Origin: Polysphondylium violaceum
Lineage: Eukaryota; Evosea; Eumycetozoa; Dictyosteliales; Dictyosteliaceae
Length of the DNA: 32,168 nt
Direction: 5' to 3'
NCBI GenBank assembly: GCA_000277445.1
Contig: AJWJ01000258.1
Coordinates: forward strand, 1-32,168
This document shows, one piece after another, positions 9,727 to 18,450 of the stretch. How positions within the stretch are numbered: the stretch's first letter is position 1; each line of letters begins with the position of its first letter. Below the pieces are notes generated by a model that was not told the origin of the DNA, searched no databases, and worked only from the letters and a program-made list of their open reading frames with translations. The position numbers were made by a program, and so were the translations under genes.

Positions 9727-11532
9727 ATGGACAAGGCATTTAGATTCAACAAAGATTTGATTGATGGCTGTGGTAGTGATAGCGATGATTCAAGATTAAG
9801 TCAGATTGGATACTATGTGTTGGTGGCATACAACAACACTGTAGTGCAAGCCATCTATTGTGGCGAGACATGTGATGTCAATCAATCACTGATCGACTCT
9901 TGTTTACCTGTTACTTTAAACAATGTGTTTAAAATTATTGGTTTACATGAAACAGTTGCCAACAAAGATACTATAGATTCATCTAATGTCCAGCAATCAT
10001 TAGAAAAGTTATCATTGATTATAAAGAATGGATATAGAGTAGACCAACAACAAGAACAACAACAATATATAATATCTTTTTCTACAGTATGTGAGAGTGA
10101 ACAAGAGATAAAGAGATCTGGTATCAGTGTGTATGGATTGACCAAAACAGCAATTGCCACCACTAAATCATTGGATCAATTGACATTGATTAGTGATCCT
10201 ATTAAAGTGGGTCAAGAGGCAATTAGAGCAGAAATATATAAATCCAACTACTTGGTATCAATCTCCACCACCACATCTATTCCACTGAATCTTTTAAAAT
10301 CACATCTTGAATCAAATGGTGACACCAACAGCATATACTTTACAACCTCTGATAAATCTATTATCTCTAATCAACAAACAAATATAAAGGATTGGATAAA
10401 GTCGCCAACAAAAAAAGAAGATACTATTATTTATCCAGATATTAATTTAAATGTATTGTTCAAGATTACAGCCAATGGCAGTGGCAACACTAGTGCACCA
10501 GCTGTGTCTGTAGAAAAAGGAATCACTTTGTTGAACCTTGGTGAAAACATCAACACAATCTCTATGTCTACCCTTTGTATCATCGATAAAGAAGCCAAGA
10601 CCCAGGATGCCATTACACTATTCAAGCAAGCTATAAAGACACAAATCAATGGACAAAGTAATTGCAAAGCATTCCATTTCCAACTTGGTTTTTTGCCATA
10701 CCCCATCACAACAATCTACTCGAAAACATCTGATGGCAAAGTAGACGACGCACTCACTTACAATCAAAGAAAACAATATCACCAACTCTTGGATCTCCCA
10801 CTCACCAGAGCATACCTCAAGACCTCTCTTTGCGATGATTTAGTCAATAATAAACCAAATACAACAAACAACAGCAAAAAACAAACCTCTACTCAACATT
10901 TAATCAATGTCCACAAAAATTTAGATTTGGAATCAAAAACTGACGGCAGCGTGTACCTGGTGGACGGCAACTACGAATACTATCACTATCTCCAAGACAA
11001 CATGGATGACAATGGATGGGGATGTGCATACAGATCCATGCAAACCATATGCTCATGGCTCAAACTCCAAAACTTTACAAAGAAACCTGTGCCCACCCAT
11101 TTAGACATTCAAAAGATCCTCGTCGAGCTCCAAGACAAGGAACAATCGTTTATCAAATCCAAACAGTGGATCGGTGCATTTGAAATTACACTTTGCCTCG
11201 ATTATCTCTACAATATCGAATGCAAGATTCTCAATATCTCGTCGGGTGCCGATGTAGTGTACAAATCTAGAGAACTAGCCAAACATTTCCAAGTAAACAA
11301 ATGTCCAATCATGATTGGTGGCGGTGTGTTGGCCTACACATTGTTGGGCATTGACTTCAATGAATCCACTGGTGAAACTAGATATCTTATCCTCGATCCC
11401 CATTACACTGGTGCCACAGACAACATTAAACTCATTAAAGAAAAAGGATGGTGTGGATGGAAACCTGCTTCCTTGTTTAGAAAGGATGCTTTCTATAATT
11501 TCTGTATGCCACAAATTAAAAATGATTTATAA
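9727..11532 (+). CDS. ufsp2: UFM1-specific protease 2 (UFSP2)
   Basis: Cysteine protease that matures the ubiquitin-like modifier UFM1 and removes it from targets, at the ER in organisms where it was studied. Intronless, 601 residues from the first ATG (9727). The C-terminal peptidase C78 domain starts near residue 405: catalytic Cys433 in DDNGWGCAYRS, Asp557 and His559 in DPHYTG, with GGGVLAYTLLGIDF just before. The Cys-to-Asp spacing of 124 equals the spacing I remember for human UFSP2 (C302, D426). The N-terminal 400 residues are the weakly conserved UFSP2 extension, which separates it from the short UFSP1; they are Ser/Thr/Asn-rich and hold a Gln run near 105. Codons become richer in C toward the catalytic domain. 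Confidence 0.94.
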   Translation: MDKAFRFNKDLIDGCGSDSDDSRLSQIGYYVLVAYNNTVVQAIYCGETCDVNQSLIDSCLPVTLNNVFKIIGLHETVANKDTIDSSNVQQSLEKLSLIIKNGYRVDQQQEQQQYIISFSTVCESEQEIKRSGISVYGLTKTAIATTKSLDQLTLISDPIKVGQEAIRAEIYKSNYLVSISTTTSIPLNLLKSHLESNGDTNSIYFTTSDKSIISNQQTNIKDWIKSPTKKEDTIIYPDINLNVLFKITANGSGNTSAPAVSVEKGITLLNLGENINTISMSTLCIIDKEAKTQDAITLFKQAIKTQINGQSNCKAFHFQLGFLPYPITTIYSKTSDGKVDDALTYNQRKQYHQLLDLPLTRAYLKTSLCDDLVNNKPNTTNNSKKQTSTQHLINVHKNLDLESKTDGSVYLVDGNYEYYHYLQDNMDDNGWGCAYRSMQTICSWLKLQNFTKKPVPTHLDIQKILVELQDKEQSFIKSKQWIGAFEITLCLDYLYNIECKILNISSGADVVYKSRELAKHFQVNKCPIMIGGGVLAYTLLGIDFNESTGETRYLILDPHYTGATDNIKLIKEKGWCGWKPASLFRKDAFYNFCMPQIKNDL

Positions 11533-11863
11533 GTATATCTAAATACATATCTTTAGATATGTGTATATATCTAAATAAATAAATAAAGAAATAAATAAGC
11601 ACCAAAATGTAGATTATCTAGTAACAATGAGAAATGGATAAATATATAATATCTTTGTTTATTTTATTTACACATTATATATTTTTATTTGTATATCTAT
11701 ATATCTAGATATATAATTGTTGTTGTTGTGTTGTTGATATATATCTAATTAGAGGGGGTGATTGAAAAGAGATAAATAGATTATCTTTATCTCTTTCTTT
11801 GTGTGTTATTGTATGTAGTTGTTGTTATTGTTATTATGTTGTTGTGTTGAGGTTTAAAATTAT
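11533..11863. other. Convergent 3' region between UFSP2 and ISCU, rich in TATATCTA palindromes
   Basis: 331 bp between two stop codons. It contains ACATATCT-TT-AGATATGT (11545-11562) and the perfect palindrome TATATCTAGATATA near 11697-11712, plus several more ATATCTAAA copies and a GTT/TTG-rich part. I see no gene. Hairpin formation in either transcript is possible but unproven. Confidence 0.5.
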
Positions 11864-12475
11864 TTACATGCTTAATTGAGTTTCAATGAGACCATCTTTG
11901 CTTGCACCTTCATTTAATTTATCTTGTTTGAGTTTGTAGTCATAGATAGCTCTTTTGATAGCTTGTTCGGCAAGCATACTGCAATGCATTTTAACGGGTG
12001 GAAGAGAGAGATGTTTGGCGATATCAGAGTTTTTAATTTCAAGACATTGATCAAGAGTCTTTCCTTTGCACCACTCGGTAGCTAACGAACTGCTGGCAAT
12101 AGCCGAACCACAGCCAAATGTCTTGAAACATACGTCGACAACGATATTGTCTTTAACTTTAATTTGAATCTTCATAACATCGCCACAAGCGGGTGCGCCA
12201 ACGGTGGCTGTGCCGACGTCCAATGACTTTTTATCAAAAGATCCAATGTTTCTGGGATTGTTGTAATGGTCCAACACTCTTTCATGATAGTATCTCTTTG
12301 TCTCTATACTGGCATTGCTATTGCTAAACAACAACGATTTGTTATTAATATTATTATTATTGCTGTTGCTGCTACTACTATTGACGATCGATCTGCTACC
12401 AACAGAAGCCGATGCAAAACCACGTCTTCCAACGAGTGTTGCAGATGATTTAATAGATTTAATAATTGTGTTCAT
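11864..12475 (-). CDS. iscU: Mitochondrial iron-sulfur cluster scaffold ISCU
   Basis: Scaffold on which [2Fe-2S] clusters are assembled from sulfur supplied by the NFS1 desulfurase. 203 residues from the ATG at 12475. Residues 1-60 form a basic, Ser/Asn-rich mitochondrial targeting region (IIKSIKSS, VGRRGFAS). The IscU fold starts at YYHERVLDHYNNPRN (62-76). The three cluster ligands are Cys97 (GAPACGD), Cys122 (FGCGSAIASSS) and Cys165 (KMHCSMLAE), with Asp99 beside the first. LPPVK (158-162) is the mitochondrial Hsp70 recognition motif. All key residues are present, so it should be functional. It is intronless and convergent with UFSP2. Confidence 0.96.
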   Translation of the reverse strand: MNTIIKSIKSSATLVGRRGFASASVGSRSIVNSSSSNSNNNNINNKSLLFSNSNASIETKRYYHERVLDHYNNPRNIGSFDKKSLDVGTATVGAPACGDVMKIQIKVKDNIVVDVCFKTFGCGSAIASSSLATEWCKGKTLDQCLEIKNSDIAKHLSLPPVKMHCSMLAEQAIKRAIYDYKLKQDKLNEGASKDGLIETQLSM

Positions 12476-12851
12476 TTCTGATAATTTCAACAGTATTGAC
12501 TTGTAAAGGAGGAAGAGCACACTATTATGGGGAGCTCTATCAAAATGTGAAAACTGAAGGAAATATTTGAAAAAAATTAAAAAAATTTTTAAAAAAAAAT
12601 AATAATTTTAAAAAAACCCTTTATCCACATAAAGATTTTTTGTCATCCCACACAGCACAAAAAACGTTATTTTGGACAAAATTTTTGAAAAAAAGAAACA
12701 GAAGATTTTTATTCGGCAAGAGAACAAGCACACACTATTGGTGTCAGAGGGGCCTCGCAAGACACTCGTGGATGTGTGACGCGCTCATGATACGCGAATG
12801 AGGACTTATTATTATAATTGATATTGAGAGAGAGATTGTTATTTTACATGC
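12476..12851 (-). promoter_or_regulatory. Upstream region of ISCU, 3' flank of acyltransferase copy 1
   Basis: 376 bp. Positions 12550-12720 are A/T homopolymer-rich; 12735-12800 is a short patch of much higher G+C, containing GTGTC (12741-12745) and GACAC (12761-12765) as an inverted repeat around AGAGGGGCCTCG, followed by GACGCGCTCATGATACGCG. I see no gene. Regulatory use for ISCU is inferred from position. Confidence 0.45.
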
Positions 12852-14170
12852 CTACAATCTCGAATAGGCTTTTGTATTGAAACGGGTTTTTAGTGCATCG
12901 TAAATGCCAGACACTTTTTCAGTGACTCTATTGGCCCCCAAAACAAAGTATTTGATGACAACTTGATACACTTTTTTGAATGCATAGGCACATGCGAAAA
13001 CTGTAATAAAAAATATAATTGCATTCTCTGGTTGACTTTGAGTAAATGGACTCGACAAGAGAATACCTTCGATCAAGTAGGCTTCATAACTGTGGTTGCC
13101 TATAAAGTCCATTACGCGATTAGCATTCTTTACAAAAAATGTGAAAAAGAATGGCACCCATAGGCCAAATAATATATTCATTCCTGTCAATACAATATTA
13201 TTAAAATTCTGTTGTTTCATATTGCGACCCCAGGGATCTAAATATATATATTTCCAATAAACAAAAACAAATACTGCTGTGTGTATAAATAATACAGGCA
13301 ATCCAACTCTTTTATCTTTTAGATACTTTTGAATAAATCTAGATTTCTCTTTTTAATGATCATTGCTGAAATTAGTATTTATATTTAAATAACGGTTATC
13401 ATTAATTACTACTTACCATAGGTAGCAAATAACACACCGATGGGGATTTGGAGCATTTGGTTCCCATATAAACCTGGCATTTGCCAATTACCAAAGTTAT
13501 GGTAACAGAAAACAACATATCCCGCAATACCAATGATAAACATTACAATAACTCTCACATGTCTATTTTTGAATATTTTAAACACGATAAAAAACAATAT
13601 ATACCATCCACAAATGAATGGTATAAACCACAATGTACCGTCTAGAGGATTCGTAGGGTCCGAAAACAATACCAACATTTTTAACAAATTCTTAAAGGTT
13701 TGCATAGAGTGAAAAACATTTTTGAATAGAGCATTATAACATACGACTGTAAGAAAGAATGGGATATAAACAGTTGAGAATCTCTTTACAAAGAACCCAT
13801 CGAGTCCCGATTTCTCTTCTGATTTGGTCAATCCATATCCAGAAAGAAAAGCAAATACACCAACTCCTGCTGTAGCTAATCTAAAAAGTGGGTAAACAAT
13901 AGGCCCAAATACTGGTATACTAGCAGAAAAATTTAAAGAATTTAAAGTATGACCAAACAAAACTAAAAAAATAGCAAGTGCCTTTGAATTGATTGTCACT
14001 TGTAAAGAGACCAATGATAAAAATTCATGTGAGACTGGATCTTGTTGTAGTGGTTGTTCTAATTGCACTTCTACTGTAACATCTATGTCACGTGCAATCT
14101 CTATATTATTATCTTGATGATTGAGAAGCCTTTCCTCCTGACCATTGGTATCAAGTTCTATAGGATCCAT
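12852..14170 (-). CDS. Acyltransferase-3 family membrane protein, tandem copy 1
   Basis: Multi-pass membrane protein of the acyltransferase-3 type (the OafA/NodX/NRF-6 superfamily), which moves acyl groups onto carbohydrates or other acceptors; the substrate here is unknown. Two exons, 14170-13417 and 13348-12852, with a 68-bp phase-1 intron (TATG|GTAAGT; acceptor AAAAAG|AG), give 416 residues; the join reads FATY-EKSRFIQKYLKDKR. After a polar 50-residue N-terminus comes the first helix with the candidate catalytic His74 (LVLFGHTL), then VGVFAFLSGYGLTKS, FFVKRFSTVYIPFF, the LDGTLWFIPF helix and, late, FIGNHSYEAYLIEG, which mirrors the LGxxSYxxYLxH segment of the family. About ten hydrophobic segments are visible. 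It is closely similar to the next copy upstream. Confidence 0.85.
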
Positions 14171-14427
14171 CTTTATTCTATAAAAGCTTGTTTTGTTATA
14201 AATAATAAAATATATCTACATCTCACTCAGTCTTATTAAGAGGTGCCACGTAAAAAAAAATTAAAAAAAGATTTTTTTTTTTTAATCATCTTTTTTAACG
14301 AAAATCTTGTTTTTAGGCATTTTTAAAATATCCACCTCTTTCAGAAAAATTAAAAACTATACTGCGAATAACATTTATGGTTTTTGATTTTAGCATTAAA
14401 ATTGATATGATTATTTATGATTATTTA
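14171..14427 (-). promoter_or_regulatory. Spacer between acyltransferase copies 1 and 2
   Basis: 257 bp between the ATG of copy 1 and the stop codon of copy 2. It contains an A-run/T-run pair at about 14250-14284 that could fold on itself. Similar A-run plus AAAACGTTGCT-like sequence recurs upstream of copy 2 (15838-15960), so part of the duplicated unit may include promoter DNA. Confidence 0.4.
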
Positions 14428-15755
14428 TTATATTCTCTTATAGGTTCTTTTATTGAAAAGCATTCTTAATTTATCATAAGTCTGTGATATTCTATCAGAG
14501 ACTACGTTGGCTAAGGAAACAAAGAGTTTGATAGCAACTTGATGAACTTTTTTAAATGCAAAGGCACATGAAAAAACTATAATAAAAAATAATATTGCAT
14601 CCTCTGGTTGACTTTTAGCAAACTTGAGCCTGTCAATGAGAACACCTTCAACCAAGTAGGCTTCATAGCTGTGGTTACCTAAAAAGTCCATCACTGGATT
14701 AGCATTCTTTACAAAAAATGTGAAAATGAATGGCACCCCCGAGCCAAATAACATATTCATTGAAGCCATTAAAAGATTAAATTTCCTAGCTGAAATTTTG
14801 GAACCATAGGGATCTGGATATATATAGTATCCAAAAATAAAACATACTAATGCTGTATGTAAAAATAATATAGGTAAATGAACCTTTCTCTCTTTTAAAT
14901 ATTTTTGAATAAATTTAGATTTCTCTATATTACAGTGGTATTGTCAACTATTAGTATTTTAAAATTATTACTCCTATTATATTGTAGCCACACAATGATT
15001 ATTATTGTTTACTACTTACCATAGGTAGCAAAAAATACACCAAGAGGAACTTGAAAACTTTGATTTTTATGTAAATCTGTTAATTTCCAAAGATCAGCAG
15101 ATATATATGGTTTGGAAAAGAAATAATAGATAGCACAGCCCAAAAGTATCATTACAATGACTCTGATGTGTTTGTTTTTGAATATTTTAAACACGATAAA
15201 AAATAATATATACCAATAACAAATGTAAAATATAAACCACATGGTGTTATCTAAACCACTTAGAGGTTCCCTAAACAATGACAATGCATTTAACAGAGAT
15301 TTAAAGGTTATCATAGAGTGAAAAACATCTTTGAATAGAGCAATAAAGCATGTGGCTGTAAGAAAAAATGGTATATAAACAGTTGAGAATCTCTTTACAA
15401 AGAACCCATCGAGTCCTGATTTCTCTACTGATTTAGTCAAACCATAGCCTGAAAGAAAAGCAAATACACCAACTGCTGAGGTACCCAATCTAAAGAATCT
15501 ATAAAGAGTGAGCCCAAAAACTTCAGCCTTCCCCCTAAAGCTTAAAACATGTGCTGCCAAAACTAAACAAATAGCAATTGCCTTTGCATTGGTTGTCACC
15601 TGTAGAGAGATCAATGATAGAAATTGAGGTGTTTGTTCTTGTCTTTGTGTATTTAGATAACTATTCTCTTGTTTTTCTATAGTAATCTCGATGTCTTTTT
15701 TGGTCTCTTGATCAAGACGTTCCTGATAGTTGTTGTCCAGTTCTATTGGAATCAT
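14428..15755 (-). CDS. Acyltransferase-3 family membrane protein, tandem copy 2
   Basis: Paralogue of the preceding gene with the same structure: exon 1 15755-15020, 95-bp phase-1 intron (TATG|GTAAGT; acceptor ATATAG|AG), exon 2 14924-14428, 410 residues. Exon 2 is exactly 497 nt in both copies. Shared landmarks are the candidate catalytic His69 (LVLAAHVL), VGVFAFLSGYGLTKS, SGLDGFFVKRFSTVYIPFF, the LDNTMWFIFYICYWYILF helix and FLGNHSYEAYLVEG. Divergence is greatest in the polar N-terminus and between about residues 200 and 270. Both copies keep open frames, so both are probably active genes from a local duplication. The acceptor substrate is unknown. Confidence 0.85.
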
Positions 15756-16174
15756 TTTCTATTACTCTTATCTGTTATCGATTATACTCGTCTATCCAAA
15801 TTCCTGTTCTGACTTAGCTTGAGCTTCCTCACCAGCCATGAGATTAAAAAACGACTTACGTTTGTCTATTTTTCAAAAACGTTGCTAATTGACAGTTAAA
15901 AAAAAAAAAAAAAGATCTTCCCAAAACGTTGCTATTTTCAAGTAAAAAAAAATTAAAAAATCCGATTGCCCAAAACTATTTGATTTGAACAAATCTCTAA
16001 AACTCTCATAATTTTTTACAACACCCTCACTCCTTTTCACGAAGGCCTATTCTTGATAATTTTTTTACATAATAAACAGTATAAAGAATAGCAACGGTGG
16101 TCAAATTACATATATGTTATGCAATAGGAAAGAAGGAAATAGATTGTTTCAGAGGTGATTTTAGTTCATAATAA
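15756..16174. other. Upstream region of acyltransferase copy 2
   Basis: No convincing gene. A-runs near 15900 and 15945. On the minus strand an ATG at 15839 opens a 15-codon reading frame (MAGEEAQAKSEQEFG, stop at 15792) ending 36 bp before the start of copy 2; it could be a short upstream ORF. Positions 16095-16174 are open in the same plus-strand frame as the coding-like fragment that follows, separated from it by two stop codons. Confidence 0.4.
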
Positions 16175-16339
16175 TGCACTTTATCGATTTCTTTGAGTTT
16201 ATATGTCAATTTAAAGACTGAGGTTGGATACCATAACTCTATCTATGGTATAGAATTTAATAGAGGAAGTATTAACAACAACCTTTACAGAGATTATCAT
16301 AGTCCAAAACATGCCAGAGATAAGGTCAAGTTTGTATAG
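16175..16339 (+). pseudogene. Coding-like fragment of unknown origin
   Basis: An open reading stretch without an ATG, preceded by TAATAA and ending in TAG at 16337-16339. Its translation is protein-like rather than low-complexity: YVNLKTEVGYHNSIYG followed by IEFNRGSINNNLYRDYH and a basic end (SPKHARDKVKFV). I do not recognise the family. Missing start and upstream double stop suggest the tail of a decayed gene; an unrecognised last exon is the alternative. It lies next to a decayed acyltransferase copy on the other strand. Confidence 0.4.
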
Positions 16340-16439
16340 TTTACATTTTTACCATGGTAAAAAATATATTATATTTAATCTCTTTAAAGAAAATAATATG
16401 AAACCTTGATAGAGATAATAAATGAATGTGGTGAATGTT

Positions 16440-16690
16440 GACTTTAATGCTGCGTTGCAAAGGAAACAAAGAGTTTGATGGCAACTTGATATACTCTTTC
16501 TGGAAAAATCATCCTTTGAAACAGCAACGTATATAATATGTATAAATCTCAATGTACCGTCTAGAGTGCTGGGGATCATATAATGGCTTTGTTTATTTTC
16601 AATGTATATCTATTAAAATATATAACAATGAATCTTTAAAGGTTTGCATAGCAGCCATTCATTACAAAGAATCCATCGAGTATTTAATGG
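16440..16690 (-). pseudogene. Decayed third copy of the acyltransferase-3 gene
   Basis: Read on the minus strand, pieces of the neighbouring genes occur in the right order but shortened and broken: a segment matching the DNA of DGFFVKR (16661-16682), one matching the FKxxMQTFK region (16631-16648, AATCTTTAAAGGTTTGCATA on plus), STLDGTLRFIHIIY (near 16530-16570, compare NPLDGTLWFIPF of copy 1), then after a large internal deletion RVYQVAIKLFVSFA (16455-16500, compare KVHQVAIKLFVSLA of copy 2) and a stop. No start, no intact transmembrane core and no frame-consistent join remain. The relic mixes features of both intact copies, so it may descend from their common ancestor. Confidence 0.8.
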
Positions 16691-17261
16691 AGAGAAATCC
16701 ATTGTAATTTCTGTATATGTGTCTTGTGTGATATGGTCGTTGTTGAGTGCTCTTCCTCACTCGAAAGGGTGCATTTTTATTCATTAATTTAAATATCGGT
16801 TATATAAATATTATGAATGTTCGTTGTTGTTACAAATGAATGATATTGCGCAAATATCAAGAAGGCTTTTCAATACTTTTTTTTTAAAAAAATTTTTTTT
16901 TTAATTTTTTTGAATTTTTTCTCCAGTTTTTTATTGGCCTCTCAAAAAAAAAGGAATCATTCGTTTGTCATATTAATATTAATATTAATTGTAGTTTTGT
17001 ATCTATGCTCTATCATTTAGAAAATTTCTTTGATTGGTATTCATTAATAATAACACTATTAACTATGGGATTCAAAAAATAAAACATATTTCTCTGCACA
17101 AAAATAAAGATGATGTACAGAAAAGCATATGGCGTTATGAGTGTGGATTGGGGAAATTTAAGATACAATATGACAGATATATATTATTAAATTTTGAATA
17201 GATTTCATTGGTAGATGGCAAATTACATTTTCACATATCTAAATCTCCACTCTAGGGGATA

Positions 17262-17962
17262 TTATGAGGATATAAAGTCTTTACTTTTACCTTGTGCGTG
17301 AAAAGTGCGGGGAGTGAGGCCTTTGTATAAAAGGGCAAACACCAAGACTCTTTTATTCCTGACTCCACATATTACCCAATCAAAAAATCTGATTTTTTTT
17401 TTTTCCCATTTTTTTTCGTCACTCAACAGTTTTTTTTTTCGCGAGAGCAATGAGCGAAAATGTGTATGAAAATTCGTTGGTTGAACTATTGACACACACA
17501 AATTATAAAAATTATTTTGATGTATGGGTAAAAGCCTTCTATATAAATAAACATCGTGTTTAAAAAATAGATATATGAGAGGTCTTTTCTCAAAAATAAG
17601 CGAGAAATCTTGAAATTTATTCTATGACAGGCGTGATAAAAGCAGATTTTTTGCGGTTGTTTATTTAGATCCAAAACTTACAAAAATATATCCAACAGTT
17701 TGGCGATAATCTCTGTTTTTTTAGATAGACGGTATCACAAGTTCATAAAAACCACGAAAAAAAGACCCCTCCACTGTGTAAAAAAGAAATAATCTTGAAA
17801 ACAACTCAATTCCTCCATCTCCTCAAAGTGCGATAATGTGGCGATCAACGCCAGCAATCTATGATACACGACCATTTGTGAATGGCACTGGAAAGATTTC
17901 GTTGAAAACTGTTTTAATAATTTTAAAATGTGTGTGTGAGGTATATCTAAACACAAAAACAT
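17262..17962. other. Unresolved island with coding-like pieces on both strands
   Basis: About 700 bp of visibly higher complexity between poly-A/T-rich flanks. On plus there is a good TATA box (17326), T-runs, an ATG at 17450 opening 37 codons (MSENVYENSLVELLTHTNYK...), and further protein-like but out-of-frame pieces: RDKSRFFAVVYLDPK (about 17630-17675) and VFLDRRYHKFIKTTKKRP (about 17716-17768). On minus, three short frames (17962-17735, 17674-17486, 17501-17262) follow each other almost end to end. I cannot decide between a multi-exon small gene, a pseudogene and chance. Confidence 0.35.
17326..17333 (+). promoter_or_regulatory. TATA box in the unresolved island
   Basis: TATAAAAG followed by T-runs at 17393-17404 and 17431-17439 and an ATG at 17450. 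The arrangement TATA, T-run, ATG is the same as in front of the secreted deaminase gene at 18451, which is why I take it seriously despite the unclear coding content. Confidence 0.4.
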
Positions 17963-18450
17963 TGAATAATTAATTGATTGAATAAAAAAAAAAAGAACAC
18001 AAAAAAGAAAAAAAAAGAAAACATTCTCTTAATGAAAATGATGGCCACATACCCTTATCAGGGGTTCTCATATGCTCGACGAAAAAAATCTAATTTTAGA
18101 GATTAAGCGTTGGGCTAGTTTTTTTCAAAAAAACAAATCCATCACTCACTAAAATATCTAATTTTTATTTTTTTTTATTTTTTTCATATTTTACAGTATT
18201 TTTCTAAAAAAAAAAAAAAAATACCTCTGCCTCTCAGTCCAAACAAACGATATAAAAGGCACGAAAAATCACCATTGAAATCATCAAATCATCTCCCCTT
18301 TTTACTATATACTTGTACTATTACTTAAATCTTAGTATATACTAAATATTTGTACCACCATACTTTTTTTTTTTTCTCAACAATCTATTCACATAGTTTT
18401 TTTCACTTGATTAGTATTACGCATATTACTTTCTCTACTCAACAACAAAA
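17963..18450 (+). promoter_or_regulatory. Promoter region of the secreted deaminase gene
   Basis: 488 bp. TATAAAA at 18251-18257, then a pyrimidine/A-rich leader and a long T-run (18365-18375), then ATG at 18451. A-runs flank at 17985-18020 and 18207-18220. The TATA plus oligo-T layout is typical of strongly transcribed dictyostelid genes. Confidence 0.6.
18251..18257 (+). promoter_or_regulatory. TATA box of the deaminase-CBM49 gene
   Basis: TATAAAA followed by GGCACG, 200 bp before the ATG, with a T-run in between. Motif and position are seen; function is inferred. Confidence 0.55.

Noticed and set aside
1-15755. Biosynthetic cluster formed by the PKS, the protease and the acyltransferases
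   Set aside because: Housekeeping genes (pdxH, ORC1, FAD synthase, UFSP2, ISCU) lie between them on both strands, so proximity gives no support.
16870-16925. Long T/A runs able to form a hairpin
   Set aside because: Poly-T and poly-A runs are everywhere in this intergenic DNA; no specific structure.
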